Shown here one piece after another: positions 15,433-26,430 of a stretch of DNA of 64,000 nucleotides. The translations under genes and the position numbers were made by a program. The notes beneath the pieces are model-generated. The model was not told where the DNA came from. It was given only the letters and a program-made list of their open reading frames with translations, and made no database searches. Source of the stretch: Acestrorhynchus altus (Eukaryota; Chordata; Actinopteri; Characiformes; Acestrorhynchidae); NCBI GenBank assembly GCA_034509495.1, contig CM067508.1, positions 19,429,033-19,493,032 of the forward strand, in the 5' to 3' direction. Position 1 is the first letter of the stretch, and each line of letters begins with the position of its first letter.

Positions 15433-18400
15433 CAAAAAACACTCTGGCAGGTCTTGTGGGGTGTCTCCCACAGTATGCAGTTGGCACTAAGGAAGGACAT
15501 CCGGGGGTCATGGGCATAGAGGGCTCACTGATGCCCATGTGAGGTCTCCCCTCAACTTACATAACTTAAAGATCTGCTGTCAACATTAGACTTGGTGCAA
15601 GATACCACAAGGCACATTCAGTTGAGGCAGAATTACAGGTGCTGCAAACAGTCAAATTTGGAACAGCAAAGGTGTAATTTATCGGTATAACTTTTCTTGG
15701 TAAAATCCACAATTCCAGTGTATCTGTCAAAAATCAAAGTGAGTTTTCTGAAGTTAGTGTAGTTGAATCGTGGTTCGCATTAACACACCCACAGAAACAT
15801 ACAACTGTATGCCGGTTGTACAACACGATACCGGGGCTACCATTCAATATATTGTGATACTGTAAGTAAAGTGATATATTGAGTTTTTTTTTAAATCAAA
15901 TTTTATGGTATGAAAATCACACAAGAGCATTAAATCTGAGCCAAAGAAAAGTTTCTTTATCCAAACAGTGAGACCTAAAGACAGAATACAACACTGTCAT
16001 CTAGTGGTCGAGGTTTAAGCACAACACAAAACAAACCACTGCCTTTTTGAGAATCAATACAACCTTGCAAAAAATAACATAGCAATAGTCAAGTGTATTA
16101 ATATTCCCTTACGCCCCCATCCTTTCCTCCTACAGGAAGCCAACCCATTACAACATCCCAAATCTGTCTTTGACTAGCTACTCGGAGCTTGTGGTGCAGG
16201 AGGTCTGCTTCGCTAGCAGATATGTCCAACACTGCAGAAGGTCTAATTACAGTCAGAGGAAGCTGGCAAGAGCCACACTCACACTGACGGAACTAACTGT
16301 TCATAAACATTGCTTTTATCGATCCATCTTCCATCCTCATAATAAAACTGCCCCTCACACATTTACTCACTGCCCTAACGTCAACCCTCACATGCACACA
16401 AACAGAATCTCTTCATTCCACACAAATCAACGAGAACCTGATTAAGGATTATTCTATTTCATTTCCTTCTCCTGCTTATCAGAGTCTCCTCCTCCTCATG
16501 ATTCAATCAAGCTCACCATCAGGCCTGGAGTCCCTCAGGAATATCTCCTTGCATCAGTCACACTTCAGCCCTTTGTTTACAGCGAGCCCTCTGCAGCACC
16601 CATATGAGCAGGCTGCTCAAAATGCAAATGAAATTGAGTGAGTTTAGTGAGCGAGAGACAAGGTGCAGCTGTGTCTGGGCCACCTTTCCCCTCTGCCTGC
16701 AGCTTCTCTGCCAGAAAGGCAAGCCTTGAAGAGTCTAGCCTGGGGGGAGATGGGGAGGGAGAGATTTATAGGCTCCATTTAGCTCTTCAGAAGGCCACAG
16801 CTGTTACAGAGCCCCAGCAAAGTAATTATACCAATAATTAAAGTCAGTGATACACTGAAAGAAGCAAAACAATAGCCAGGCAAAGAAACTTCACAAGCTG
16901 CATCAGGAGAAGGAGGGAGGAAGGAGCCACATCTACTGGCCAGAATATTGTTAGAATAGGTTTGATATTTATGATACTCAAATTTCCCACTTTGTACTTT
17001 TGCACTTGTAGGATTATTGCTGTTAATTGTATTGGTGCCAAATACCAGAGGACACCTTCAGAGGGATTTTGGAGTCCAGCACAAAAGGGGATACACAATA
17101 TTAGGCAGGAGGTATTAACGTTCTGAATGGTATATCCATCTACCCAGCCTGAAGCAGTTTAACCTCACTCACTCATTTTAAAATTAGGAAGAGGGATCCA
17201 GAAGATACTTCATTTTGAACAAGAGCCAGTCAATGCAGGGGTTCATCAATTACCATTTAAAGGTGCAGTAACAAAAGGCCAGAAACCTGCTTCATGCAAG
17301 GACATGAGCACAGATGCTTTGAGGTCCGTAAATTGGGTTTTTGTGCGTGTAAACGGTACCACATTTCATAACAATGCAAGCACAGGGCGCATCGTGCACT
17401 TTGCCACTAGCTGCACTACAGCAACAGCCAAGTTGTCTTGTACCCAGTTTTTTTCCAGTTGACTGTGATCATGGACCAGTGCACTGACCATTTTAAATGA
17501 TACAATAACATAAGAATGCGCACTGTACAGAGAATTGCCTGGGCGTTGGCGTTTGCATGTACTGAGAATGAGGATGGAAAAAAAGGCTTTGAACTGAATG
17601 TTTCTTCAGTATATTTCGGGAATCCCAAAACACAGCTTGCTGTACACTGACATGGCTAAAGTAAATGTAAACAGATTATGAAGTGGTGTTACCTCAGGCG
17701 ACACCCTGGGAACCGCCACACCCGTATAAGCCGCAAGGTGTTACCTTGTAAGTGAGGTGAACACTGAAGGTGACAGGAATTATCAGTGTTCGAGCAGGGC
17801 CAGATGGATATATGACATTCCATTTCTGAAATGGTGTTGGCTTTTAACAATCCCCAAACTGCAGTATCACATGTGTATCGCGAATACATAATAGTCAGCA
17901 TTACCACCCAGAGTGGACAGTGCAGCGGACATCCACGGGTGCTTAATGATAACTGGCGGCATCTGCCTAGAACTGTTTATGCAAACAGACGAGCGACTCT
18001 GGCAGAAATGACATCCAGTCACTGCAGACGGTCCCATGAGAAGTCAGAGGGCACGATAAACAGTTCCTGTCCCTAGACTTTTGGCATGCAAGTGAATATT
18101 TAAATCGCAAATCTAACTATATATCCACATAAGTACATTTTAATTATAAACATCAGACAGACACACCCTGGGGGGGAATTTATCGACACAAACTGAACTG
18201 GATTATGTTTTTTTTGGAATAAAGTTGATAAAGTCGTCATGCTGCTCCTTTAATTGCATGATATTGGCAAAAATTGCATAAGGCTGTTAAGTGTCACTCT
18301 GTCAAACACTTCCACACAATTGACCCACTAATGTTTTTTTAGTTTCTCTGGGAACTATATAACACACACACAGCAACCTAAGTAGCAGGTGCAATAATAC

Positions 18401-20687
18401 GACCACAGTTAACACAACACTGAATACACATCAACATTTACATTATATTAGCCAGCCCTAACGTAAGCTTAAATAAAGCCTGAACAAATGCATGAATGAC
18501 CAACAAAAGGTTCTCAGGTCACAGCAGTATATCGCCTACACAGTAAAACCATATACTTAATTGTTTAAGAGGCTGGAATTTAGAGCCTGGAATAGTAAAC
18601 CTTAAAGACACAGGCGCACTTTGAACTGGTGTAATGTAGAGCGCAAACAAAATCACCCTCCCTGTGACAGACTACAGCTTGATTCCTCAGCTGGACAAGT
18701 CCACCGGCCTACACCAATATCAGTCCATAAACAAACTGCTAACTCTACATAATCCTACCTGTGCAACATGACTCGCATGCAAGACGTTAGAAACGCACTT
18801 TTAAATACACATAATTGGTCACGAAACTAATTAGCACCGATAAAAGCTGACAAGCTGCTTTCTGAGAAATCCTTCAGGTCTGAATTCGCATCTCTTCCAT
18901 GTCTTTCAGCAGCCACAGAATCAGACCAACAAACATACAGTGCTTTACAGCATTCATTAGAAACACTGAGAGCCCAGAGAACTTAAAAATGGTATAAATC
19001 CTTTTGACAAATCTTGATGCGACAGAAAGGAGAAAATGATTGTGATAATGATGAAGCACTGCAATGCTATAAAGGTCAGTCTTCTCTCAAAAAACCAACC
19101 CATTTTCACATTTGGAGCAAAGATTGTCTTAAAAAATATGGAAATTCTGAGGTCGTTTTTGGCCCAAAGAGAAAGCAGGCTGAGCTTGTGAAGCTCATAA
19201 ACATTAGAGAGTCTGTGTTCTGAAAACTTGTATTTTTCTTTTGTGCAGGAATCTGTTCCACAAAGATGAAGAGCAAGCCCTTGTTCCAGCTCTAATGAGC
19301 AGCCTCAGACACCAAATCTCTGAGGTAGAAGGTGGAGAAAATGGAGAAGAGAATGGGTCAGGTAGTGAGCCAGGTTAAAGAACAACAAATAAAGGGTAAA
19401 AAACACCACCACGTGGCTAATTTAACTTGTGACTATAATGAGTGATCTATGCTGGACAGGAGCTCCTTCCCTGCATGCCTCATCAGTCACTTCTCGGAAC
19501 AGAAAAAGTGCTGTTTCACTGTCTTTCAGCAAATGAATTTTGTCTGTGTGCTTATGAAATCTTGTGTGACCACATAGCCAAGGAGAGACAGAGGTGAAAA
19601 AACTAAGAAAGAGAAAAAAGGAGGGAGGGAGGGAGGGAGAAGGAAACAAATAATAATGGCATTTTCAAGAACGGCATATGGCTAACACATTCCACTCATG
19701 TCGATCCATGGCCACATTCACGGTCCACAGTTAGAACTAACCAAGGCTAAATGACAAGGGCCAAGAGTCTGCACAGTGGAATCTAGCAAACAAGACGGAC
19801 GGAGACACAAACAAGCCTGAAATCGAGATTCAAGGCAGTATGCATGTCTTTAAAGCCTGGCTTCATTCAGAAAGTTGCTGTCTTTGCAATCTTCTCAACA
19901 CAATTTAATAGAAATGATTCCACAAAATGTTGGAAACCTTCCTTTCCTTCCACGTTGACATGACACTGTCCTACCACATTCCAAACGTGCTCTACTGGAT
20001 TCAGAAATGACTGGAAAGTTCACTCCACTGCTGTTAACATCCCAAAGAGTGACACAGAAACACTCCTTGCAACACTACATTATGTGTCCACTTGGCATTT
20101 TGCCGCACTGCACCTCATTCATTTGGACTGAGAGCCTTGCTGCCACATGTGCGCAGTGCATGACGGGTTGCATCATGTCGAGAGCAACTTTGACAAACTT
20201 GAGCTGAATTCACCTTTATTCTAACTAGTACGTCCACCATATTGCATCGAGCTAATCACGCAAACGTAGAAAGGTACATCATAGGAGCATCACACACACA
20301 ACAACAGCCTTTCAAACCTGCTAAAAACAGTATCTGGATTCCCAGAATCCTGCATTTACAAAATCATTAAAGCACTAGTCAAAAGTTGGGAATCTCTGGA
20401 GAGAATGTGCAACTGCACCAAGCATGTGGAAAACTTTAAGTGTGTGTTGTGGTGCATTCGTTTAAAAAAATGAATGTGGAGGGAAATCGGAATTCTTTCC
20501 ATGTAATGTTACAGTAAAATGTACTGTTGCCTCACAGCAAAAGGACCTGGGTTCGATCCCCGGGTGGGGTGACCTGCTAAATTTCTGTGTTCTGTTCTCC
20601 CTGTGTTCGAGTGGGTTTCCTCCAGGTACTCCGGTTTCTTTGTACCCACAGTCCAAAGACATGTGCGGCAGGTGAATTTGTGGCCCT

Positions 20688-20753
<66 letters not shown>

Positions 20754-23700
20754 CCTACGATGAACTAGCGCCCTGTCTAGGGTTGTTTCCTGCCCTTGCA
20801 CTCAGAGTTGCCGGCTGGGCACCGGCTCCCCGTGACCCTATTCAGGAATAAGCGGTACAGAAAATGGATGGATGGATGTTGAGAACAATTATGTACAACT
20901 GGAAAAGCTAGACAACTAAAAATGGTGAGAACGGAGTCTTGGGAAATTTCTCTGAAGTACAACGACATGGAAGTAAAAAGTCATGTTCAACAGAGTGCAA
21001 TAAGAGTGTATACAGTGCTACACAGCTGGATGGTGTGAATCTGACAGCTCTCTATAAAGCATCCAATCACTCAGGTCTCTGTTTAGGCGGTCATGTAGCT
21101 TATGATAGCATTTGAAATGACCTAAAACTGTGAACATCAATGTTTTTTTTCCTCCAACAACAGGCAAAAACAGCATTAGCAAGACCAATGGCCAACTAGC
21201 TATCCAGGTAAAACAACTGTACCATACCACTCTAACACAGGTAGATTACATTACAGGTAACAAAATCCACAGCAGTGATAGAGTCTAGAATGTCCTGCCT
21301 GTTTAGCAAGAACGTCAACATTTACATTTTTCAGGTGACGCAGCTCTTGCCTTCTTCCTGAAACCAAGTTCATTTTTGTAGCAGTTTTAGGATGGTCATG
21401 CTCTCATTTGACAGAGGGTGAATGAGCAGATGATGAGATCTACTGAGATCCCCATGTTTGTAGTAGCTCTTGTATCAGCATTGTGTTTATATCAGTGCCA
21501 TCAGCATCATCACGGCCGGTCAGCAAAAGTTTACATATGTAAAGACGTGATTTGGCCAAAAAAACTCCCACAAAATCCCATCAGACCATTATGATTTTAA
21601 ATATGAATCTATTAGATGTTGCAGGGATGGATGTGCCGCTTCACTGATACCATGTATTAGATTATTCTGTTCTTTTCCCCCCTCAGGAACACTACTATTA
21701 CTACTTCTTCATTCGGCTGCTCCCTTTAGGGGTCGCCACAGTGGATCACCTTGCCCTATCCCCTGCCTCCTCTACTGTTACATCAGCCTCCATGTCCATC
21801 TTCACTACATCCATAAACCTGAGGTCTTCCTCTTCTCCTTCTGCCCGGCAGCTCCATCTCCAAACTTCTTTGTCAAGTATATCCCCTATTCCTCCTCAAC
21901 ACATGTCCAAGCCATCTCAACCTGGCCTCTCTGGCTTTACCTCCACTGTCCCTCTGATCTGCTCATTTCTAATCCTGTCCATCCTTGTCACTCCCAACGA
22001 AAATCTCAGCATCCCTCAGGAATGCTACTGCTTTGAGATCAAAAGAAATCTTAAATGACCGAAGCTTTAATGAGAACTTAAACTGTCTAATTCTAGACAA
22101 TGAGTGTCTGTTCCTTTGCTTCATATCACAATAGCTCCGGAACAGTCAAACGTGGTGAAGGAAATTGCAAGTGGACACACACCGCTATACCACCTACACC
22201 AGCCTGGAATGTTGACACAAGGCAGGTTGGGTCTATGGAATCATTCTGTTGGCACAAAATTCGAACTCCACCATCTGTATGCCTCAGCAGAAATCCACAC
22301 TCATCAGACGAGGTTACATTCATCCAGTCTTCAGCTGTTCAGAGTTCCGAGCCTGTGCCCACTGCAGCTTTGGCTTTCTGTTCTGTTCTGACAGAAGTGG
22401 AACCTGACCTGGTCTTCTGCTGTTGTACCCCTTCCTCCTCAACCTTTCTGAAGCCTTTCTGACAGCTCCAACCACTCGGACCATTCACTGCTGACCTCCT
22501 TTCAGTCTCCAGAACTGCCGCTCACTAGATGTGTTTTCATTATTACACAAATTTATCCCCTGCACTTAACCTATACAAGGAGTGAAACACACACAAACAC
22601 TAGTGAATTCACACACTATGGGCAGTGGGCACACCTGGGGAGTTAAGTGTCTTGCTCAAGGGTACTTCAGTGATGCATTGCCAGTTCAGGGAATTGAACC
22701 GGCAACCTTCCAGTCACAAGGGAACCAGCTGGCACTCACTGGCCGCTAGCGTGCGAATTCTCAGAATATACTAGCTAGAACTATTGTTGGTGTCGGCCAG
22801 GACAAAAATCACCAAGATGATATTTTTCTCAATTCTGATGCTCTATGTGAGCCTTATTGGACAGAAGGTGCCTTTCACACATGGCTTTCCACATCATATA
22901 TCACCATTCAGCTAAACTATACCTTTAAACTATCAGACTGAGTGTACAGGGAGGGGATTCTTAGGTAGTTTAACCAAGCTCACATGAACCAGGTCACTGT
23001 GTCAGACGCTCACAAAGACGATTACATCAACGTTTCCTCCAAGTGGAAGAGAGCATGAGAGAAGAGCAGGGGGACAGAGAGAAGAGCAGGGGGACAGAGA
23101 GAAGAGCAGGGGGACAGAGAGAAGAGCAGGGGAGCTGCAGGCTGTGGTCTGAAGGTGTTTAGGAGCTGAATGCAGTGTTAGATCATCACACTGACCACTC
23201 TTCCATCACTCTTCCACACAGATCACTCATCCAGCACTCTTCCACAAAGATCACTCTTAGATCAAGCTTCCATCACTCTTCCACACAGATCACTCTTCCA
23301 TCACTCTTCCACACAGATCACTCTTCCATCACTCTTCCACACTGATCTTTCTTGCAGAGTGAGGTGGGGTGCGCAGAGGAGTGTGAGCGGGTTGTTAAGG
23401 TGAGCAGTGTGAGGGCTGTGTCTCTAACTCAGTCTGAAGTTGAGGGACTCGGAGTCCTCCGCGAGGCAGCTCACCTCCTTTGTGTCCTGCAGACACTCCA
23501 GCGCGGCGAGGTTGTTGTTCCAGGTGTGTTTGGGGCAGTGTCGGCTCAGGTCGTCCCGGCAGGCCTCCTCTTCGGCCAGCTTCCAGCCGCTGCTCCTGCG
23601 GGGCTGAGACACCGCCGCGGCTCCGGCGCTCAGCGCTGCGGCTTTCGGCGGCCGGTTTCCGGCGATGAGCGGAGGGTGCAGGTTGACGCCGGCCGGCGGT

Positions 23701-23780
23701 CGGAGCGCCTCGCTCACCCGCACGAAGCAGCACTGCGCCGCCAGCAGCAGCAGCAGCTCAGCACGTCCGCACGCCGCCAT
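628..23780 (-). CDS. glg1: Golgi apparatus protein 1 (cysteine-rich FGF receptor / ESL-1), 5' coding exons, partial
   Basis: GLG1 is a type I Golgi membrane sialoglycoprotein made of many cysteine-rich repeats; it binds FGFs and E-selectin. Coding exons read on the minus strand are 23475-23780 (start codon 23778-23780), 3241-3327, 2023-2238 and 628-831. All are phase 0 with GT/AG borders. Exon 1 encodes a hydrophobic signal peptide (MAACGRAELLLLLAAQCC) and the start of cysteine-rich repeat 1, ending in LECLQDTKE. Later exons carry LLWNYKLNLTTD, CLVDHRGNITEYQCHQYITK and AELSSDDFHLDR, close to vertebrate GLG1 as I remember it. About 235 residues are visible of roughly 1,150; the rest lies left of base 1. 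In other vertebrates about 11 residues (like PENEISSDCNH) sit between the first two exons above. I could not find that ~33-nt exon in the 20-kb intron, so the model is probably missing one small exon. A CpG-rich region covers the first exon. Confidence 0.93.
4075..4125 (+). mobile_element. Terminus of a Tc1-like element
   Basis: TACAGTGGCATGCACAAG followed by TTTAGGTACCCC resembles a common fish Tc1-type terminal inverted repeat. Only one end is seen; the hAT-like block begins 40 bp later, so the element may be interrupted or truncated. Confidence 0.4.
4852..4897. repeat. (CA)n microsatellite
   Basis: About 23 CA dinucleotide units in glg1 intron 1. Open frames through it on either strand are artefacts. 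Confidence 0.95.
5336..6110 (+). mobile_element. Tc1-like transposase relic
   Basis: A decayed, frameshifted transposase. The conserved block SPDLIPIEHLW near 5876-5911 matches the region before the last catalytic acidic residue of Tc1 transposases. Stops and frame changes make it non-functional. It lies inside the inverted-repeat block 4159-6268. Confidence 0.6.
7103..7562 (+). mobile_element. Tc1-like MITE, family A, copy 1
   Basis: One of eight related copies in the window. Shared blocks are GTTAGTGAGGTCAGGATGTTG, a CCACCTCATCCC segment, a TTCCACTG-TCCACAGC segment, and a terminal GGTGTCCACAAACATTTGG. It has no coding capacity. Confidence 0.7.
10595..11060 (+). mobile_element. Tc1-like element, 5' part, degraded
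   Basis: Starts with a recognisable terminal repeat (TACAGGGGTTGGACAATGAA). A frameshifted N-terminal transposase follows, with FNKSHDIQGNVSKPPRRSN corresponding to the helix-turn-helix region. The catalytic domain is absent. Confidence 0.6.
12123..12168. repeat. (ATT)n microsatellite
   Basis: Run of ATT units, imperfect at the left. A TAGGGCTGTGTACTGG transposon-like terminus starts right after it. Confidence 0.85.
13060..13345 (-). repeat. SINE-like repeat with (CA)n, reverse orientation
   Basis: Resembles the inverse of the repeat at 20518-20877 (a CCATCACAGGGTACCC block for the CCCTGNGATG core, then ATGGGCAATTTAACATGGCC). A CA-rich run lies at 13264-13308. Confidence 0.45.
15275..15625. 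mobile_element. MITE family B, partial copy with an (AAAAC)n insertion
   Basis: Shares AGAATCTG-GAC-TTGACAAGAACC, GAGGTCTC-CCTCAA and GATCTGCTG--AA segments with the full copy at 60761. An AAAAC pentanucleotide run (15401-15438) interrupts it. Confidence 0.6.
15401..15438. repeat. (AAAAC)n microsatellite
   Basis: About seven AAAAC pentanucleotides inside the partial family B MITE. Confidence 0.85.
16440..16860. promoter_or_regulatory. Candidate conserved non-coding element in glg1 intron 1
   Basis: A repeat-free stretch with composition unlike the flanks. It holds several motif-like blocks: an octamer-like AATGCAAATGAAAT (about 16619), CCTTTGTTTACAGC (Sox/Fox-like, 16570), and clustered TAATTA-type sites (AAGTAATTATACCAATAATT, about 16820). 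Conservation itself cannot be tested here. Confidence 0.35.
17690..18080 (+). mobile_element. Tc1-like transposase, N-terminal fragment
   Basis: The plus-strand frame at 17831-18076 includes VSHVYREY, QCSGHPRVLND and YANRRATLAEMTS. These correspond to the DNA-binding region of Tc1 transposases (GHGRPR and NRRATVAQI motifs). The catalytic part is missing. Confidence 0.65.
20518..20877 (+). mobile_element. tRNA-like SINE / LINE-tail repeat with (GT)n
   Basis: Contains GGACCTGGGTTCGATCCCCG, a tRNA B-box-like motif, then GTGGGTTTCCTCCAGGTACTC and CACAGTCCAAAGACATG. A (GT)n run at 20690-20753 follows, and the tail is AAAATGGATGGATGG. This repeat type is abundant in fish genomes. Confidence 0.7.
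21700..22035 (-). mobile_element. RTE-like LINE 3' fragment
   Basis: Translated on the minus strand it contains TRMDRIRNEQIRGTVEVKP and later RFMDVVKMDM, blocks from the C-terminal part of RTE-type reverse transcriptase proteins. It begins at the typical CTTCATTCGGCTGCTCCC end near 21705. Confidence 0.65.
22110..22500 (-). mobile_element. Tc1-like transposase fragment (catalytic DD region)
   Basis: The minus-strand frame at 22126-22323 reads NVTSSDECGFLLRHTDGGVR, matching the Tc1 block NVAWSDESRFLLRHSDGRVR around the first catalytic Asp, with the Trp and second Ser altered. The upstream part lies at 22330-22470 in another frame. Confidence 0.65.
22543..22748 (-). mobile_element. SINE-like repeat, copy 1
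   Basis: Contains TTGCTCAAGGGTACTTCAGTG and GGGAATTGAACCGGCAACC; the latter is the inverse of a tRNA B-box. A second copy is at 40712-40935 in the same orientation. Confidence 0.6.
23056..23135. repeat. 20-bp tandem repeat, four copies
   Basis: Unit GAGAGAAGAGCAGGGGGACA, four nearly perfect copies, about 640 bp upstream of the glg1 start in the sense of the window but inside glg1 intron 1. Confidence 0.85.
23185..23345. repeat. TCACTCTTCCA-type minisatellite
   Basis: Repeated blocks of ATCACTCTTCCATCACTC and TTCCACACAGATCACTC in glg1 intron 1, adjacent to the first exon's splice donor region. Confidence 0.8.
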
Positions 23781-23930
23781 CTTCGGCTACGGCTAAGCTG
23801 GGCTCGGCCCGGCCGCCTGCGCCTGCTCCCCCCGAGACTACCGCGGCTGCGCGGACCGGGGCGGACCGGCGGCGGCTGTCCTCAGAGGACAACCCGGAGA
23901 GCTCACAGCAACCAAGTGGAGAAACTCACA
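23400..23930. promoter_or_regulatory. CpG island over glg1 exon 1 and promoter
   Basis: This is by eye the most GC- and CpG-rich stretch of the window, with many CG dinucleotides in 23560-23900, while flanking DNA is AT-rich and CpG-poor. It covers the glg1 start codon (23778-23780) and the upstream 150 bp, as expected for a broadly expressed vertebrate gene. I see no clear TATA box. Open reading frames on the plus strand here are by-products of the GC content. Confidence 0.75.
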
Positions 23931-24094
23931 GGAACCCGAATTTCACCGACCTGTGAAAATGTGGGCACTTGTGCACAACGCGCGCGCACTCAGGAGTGAT
24001 TCCCAGCGCTGTCTGTAGTTTTACTTCACACTGCCAGTACACACTCATCAGTACCGGGTGGGTGTGTAAGAGGCAGAGCACTGATGTGTCTGGA

Positions 24095-24480
24095 AACAAA
24101 GCATAATCAAAATAAAGAGAAAACATATCAAAATAAAGAGAAAACATATCAAAATAAAGATAAATTATCTCCTAATAATGACAACATCTTAACAAGAAAA
24201 CATCTAAAAAATAATGACACTATCTTAAAATAAAGAGAAAGTGTCTAAATAAAGAGAAAGTGTCTCAAAATAAAGAAAAAGTATCTCTAAATAAAGAGAA
24301 AACATCAAAATAAAGATAAATTATCTCCTAATAATGACAACATCTTAACAAGAAAACATCTAAAAAATAATGACAGTATCTCAAAATAAAGAGAAAGTGT
24401 GTGAATAAAGAGAAAGTGTCTCAAAATAAAGAAAATGTATCTCTAAATAATGAGAAAGTATCTAAATAATGAGAAAACAA
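24095..24480. repeat. Higher-order tandem repeat, 156-bp period
   Basis: A short AT-rich unit (AAAATAAAGAGAAA...) is arranged in a larger block. ATCAAAATAAAGATAAATTA occurs at 24148 and again at 24304, and the following sequence stays parallel for about 150 bp. It lies about 330 bp upstream of the glg1 start codon. Confidence 0.85.
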
Positions 24481-24525
24481 AAATATAACATGCACATACA
24501 TATTCACCTTTTGCTATTAAACTAA

Positions 24526-25481
24526 AAATTGAGGTTGGTCCCATTGGGCACAGTAACCGCCATCATCTGTACATAGAAGAAGTTTGGAACCACCAGGACT
24601 CTTCAAAGAGCTAGCCAAGCTGAGTGATTGTGGTAGGAGGGCCTTATTCTTGCAGGTGACCAAAAACCCAACACTGCTCTAGAAAGACAACAATTTCTGC
24701 AGCACTCCACCAGTTAGGCACGTATGGTTGAGTGGCCAAACAGAAGCCATTCCTCAGTTAAAGGTCTGGAGTTTGCCAAAAGGCACCTAAAGGACTCTCA
24801 GGCCATGAGAAACAAAAAGATTGAACTTTTTGGACTGAATGCCAAGAATCATGTCTGGAGGAAACCGGGCAGTGCTCATCTGTGGGGATGCTTTCTGCAG
24901 CAGGAACTGGGACACTAGTCAGGGAGGAGGGAAAGATGACTGCAGCGATGTATAGAAACATATTTGATAATAACCTGCTCCAGAGCGCCCTAGACCTCAG
25001 ACTGGGATGAAGGTTTATCTTCCATCAGGACAATGACCCTAAGCACACAGCAAACATAACAAAGGAGTGGCTTTAGGACAAGTCTGTGAATGTCCTTGAG
25101 AGGCCCAGCCTTGAACCTGATTGAACATCTCTGGAGATATCTATAAATGGCTGTGCTCCACTTCCAGTTGATGGAGCTTGAGAGGTTCTGCAAAAAAAGA
25201 CAGGGAGACACTTCCCAAAAACAGGTGTGCCAAGTTTGTAGCTTCATACACAAAAAAACGGAGGCTGCCAAAGGTGAAGTAGTGATCTGTGAATACTTAT
25301 GTGCATGTAATATTTTTCATTTATTTATTCATTTTTATTAATTTGCAAGCTTTTTTCACTTTGTCATAATGGGGTATTGTGAGTAGAATTTAGAGGGGAA
25401 AATGAATTGAATCCATTTTGAAATAAGGCTGTAACATTAAGTGTGCAAAATTGAAGTGTGAATACTTTCTGGATGCACTGT
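24526..25481 (+). mobile_element. Tc1-like transposon relic with 3' terminal repeat
   Basis: Decayed transposase coding sequence runs through LEFAKRHLKDSQ and FGLNAKNHVWRKPG, then QDNDPKHTA-like nucleotides near 25026 and a GAACATCTCTGG block near 25123. It ends in the typical terminus AATACTTTCTGGATGCACTG. The 5' end is missing and several internal deletions and stops are present. Confidence 0.8.
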
Positions 25482-25629
25482 AGAAACTGAAGTTGACCTC
25501 TACTAGAGGCAATTCTGCCACTGACCTTGAGTTCAGAGCTTCAGCTGTAAGAAGTAATTTATATAAATCAGACATCGTGGGCTCTCAGTCATCTTTCTAA
25601 ATGTTGAGAACTTATCTTAGTTAGGTCTT

Positions 25630-25830
25630 TTGAGGTGTTACTGGTATGCAGTGGTCAGTCCCTACCAAAAGTGCTTCAAGGAAGGATATCCGATGAACCA
25701 GTGCCCACTGATGATCCTGGAGGTCCCACCTCACTATTATACATTGGTTATAGCTGTTATAGCTGTTAATGTCAGTCTTGGTGCCAGTCTTGGTACACAA
25801 CACTAGGCAAGTGGTTTTATATTATGGGTG
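25630..25830. mobile_element. MITE family B, partial copy
   Basis: Contains GATCCTGGAGGTCCCACCTCA and AGGCAAGTGGTTTTATATTATG, corresponding to the right half of the full copy at 60761-61229. Confidence 0.55.
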
Positions 25831-26430
25831 ATGTACTGAAGGTAACGTGATTCATAAGCAGTTCCACTGTGAATTCAGCTTCAACACCAATGCTCTGGAA
25901 GCAAGTATTCATGTATTTGTCAAAACCTGTTTCCTCCAGTATGACACAAGTAAAAAATAGACACTTTGATTTCCAAAAGAAAGATCACATTTGAAGTTCA
26001 GGGAGGAGGTCACTTCAGCACAGTCTTCTCATCACGTTTAATAAGTTAACTATAATCTCCACACAAAGCCGTGTTTTGTCTGATACTGTTCTAAGTTCTG
26101 CAGCTCCTTATATCCTTAAAATGTGCAGGAGAGATGGAAGAGCATCTGAAAAAGGAATTATAATAAACATGGATTGATGGCAAATAAAATGATAAGTATA
26201 TGTGTAGAAAAATGTTACATTTAAATGTATTTCCTGTAGAGGATTTCTTGACTTATTTTCATAGAAATCATCATAATGTTTGGTTTGAAGAGGCTATCAA
26301 CAGCATTATCACTTACATTGGTTATGTGTCATTATGTGACTGTTAAAAGGCAGTTTTCTATCAAAACATTCAGAAACAAGTTGTCTATATATAATGGTAT
26401 TCTGTATATTTCAGTGTACACTGTACATTT

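Larger units (their letters stand above)
3328..23474 (-). other. glg1: glg1 large first intron(s), repeat-filled
   Basis: About 20 kb between the first coding exon and the exon at 3241-3327. It contains the Tc1 relics, MITEs, SINEs and RTE fragment listed separately, plus microsatellites. Stretches where I see no recognisable repeat or gene are roughly 7600-10590, 11100-12160, 13960-15140, 18080-20510, 20880-21690 and 22760-23040. At least one small coding exon (about 33 nt) is expected somewhere here and was not found. The segment at 16440-16860 looks unlike its surroundings and is discussed as a possible enhancer. Confidence 0.7.

Noticed and set aside
19880..20120. Possible further Tc1-like fragment (GTGCTCTACTGGATTCAGAAATG)
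   Set aside because: Only one short block resembles the family; no motif or terminus confirms it.
23056..23135. Regular short direct repeats that could suggest a CRISPR array
   Set aside because: Units are head-to-tail with no unique spacers, and the locus is a vertebrate intron.
23352..23999. 215-codon plus-strand ORF antisense to glg1 exon 1
   Set aside because: GC-rich CpG island DNA has few stop codons; the minus-strand frame carries the signal peptide and GLG1 motif, so the plus-strand frame is a shadow.
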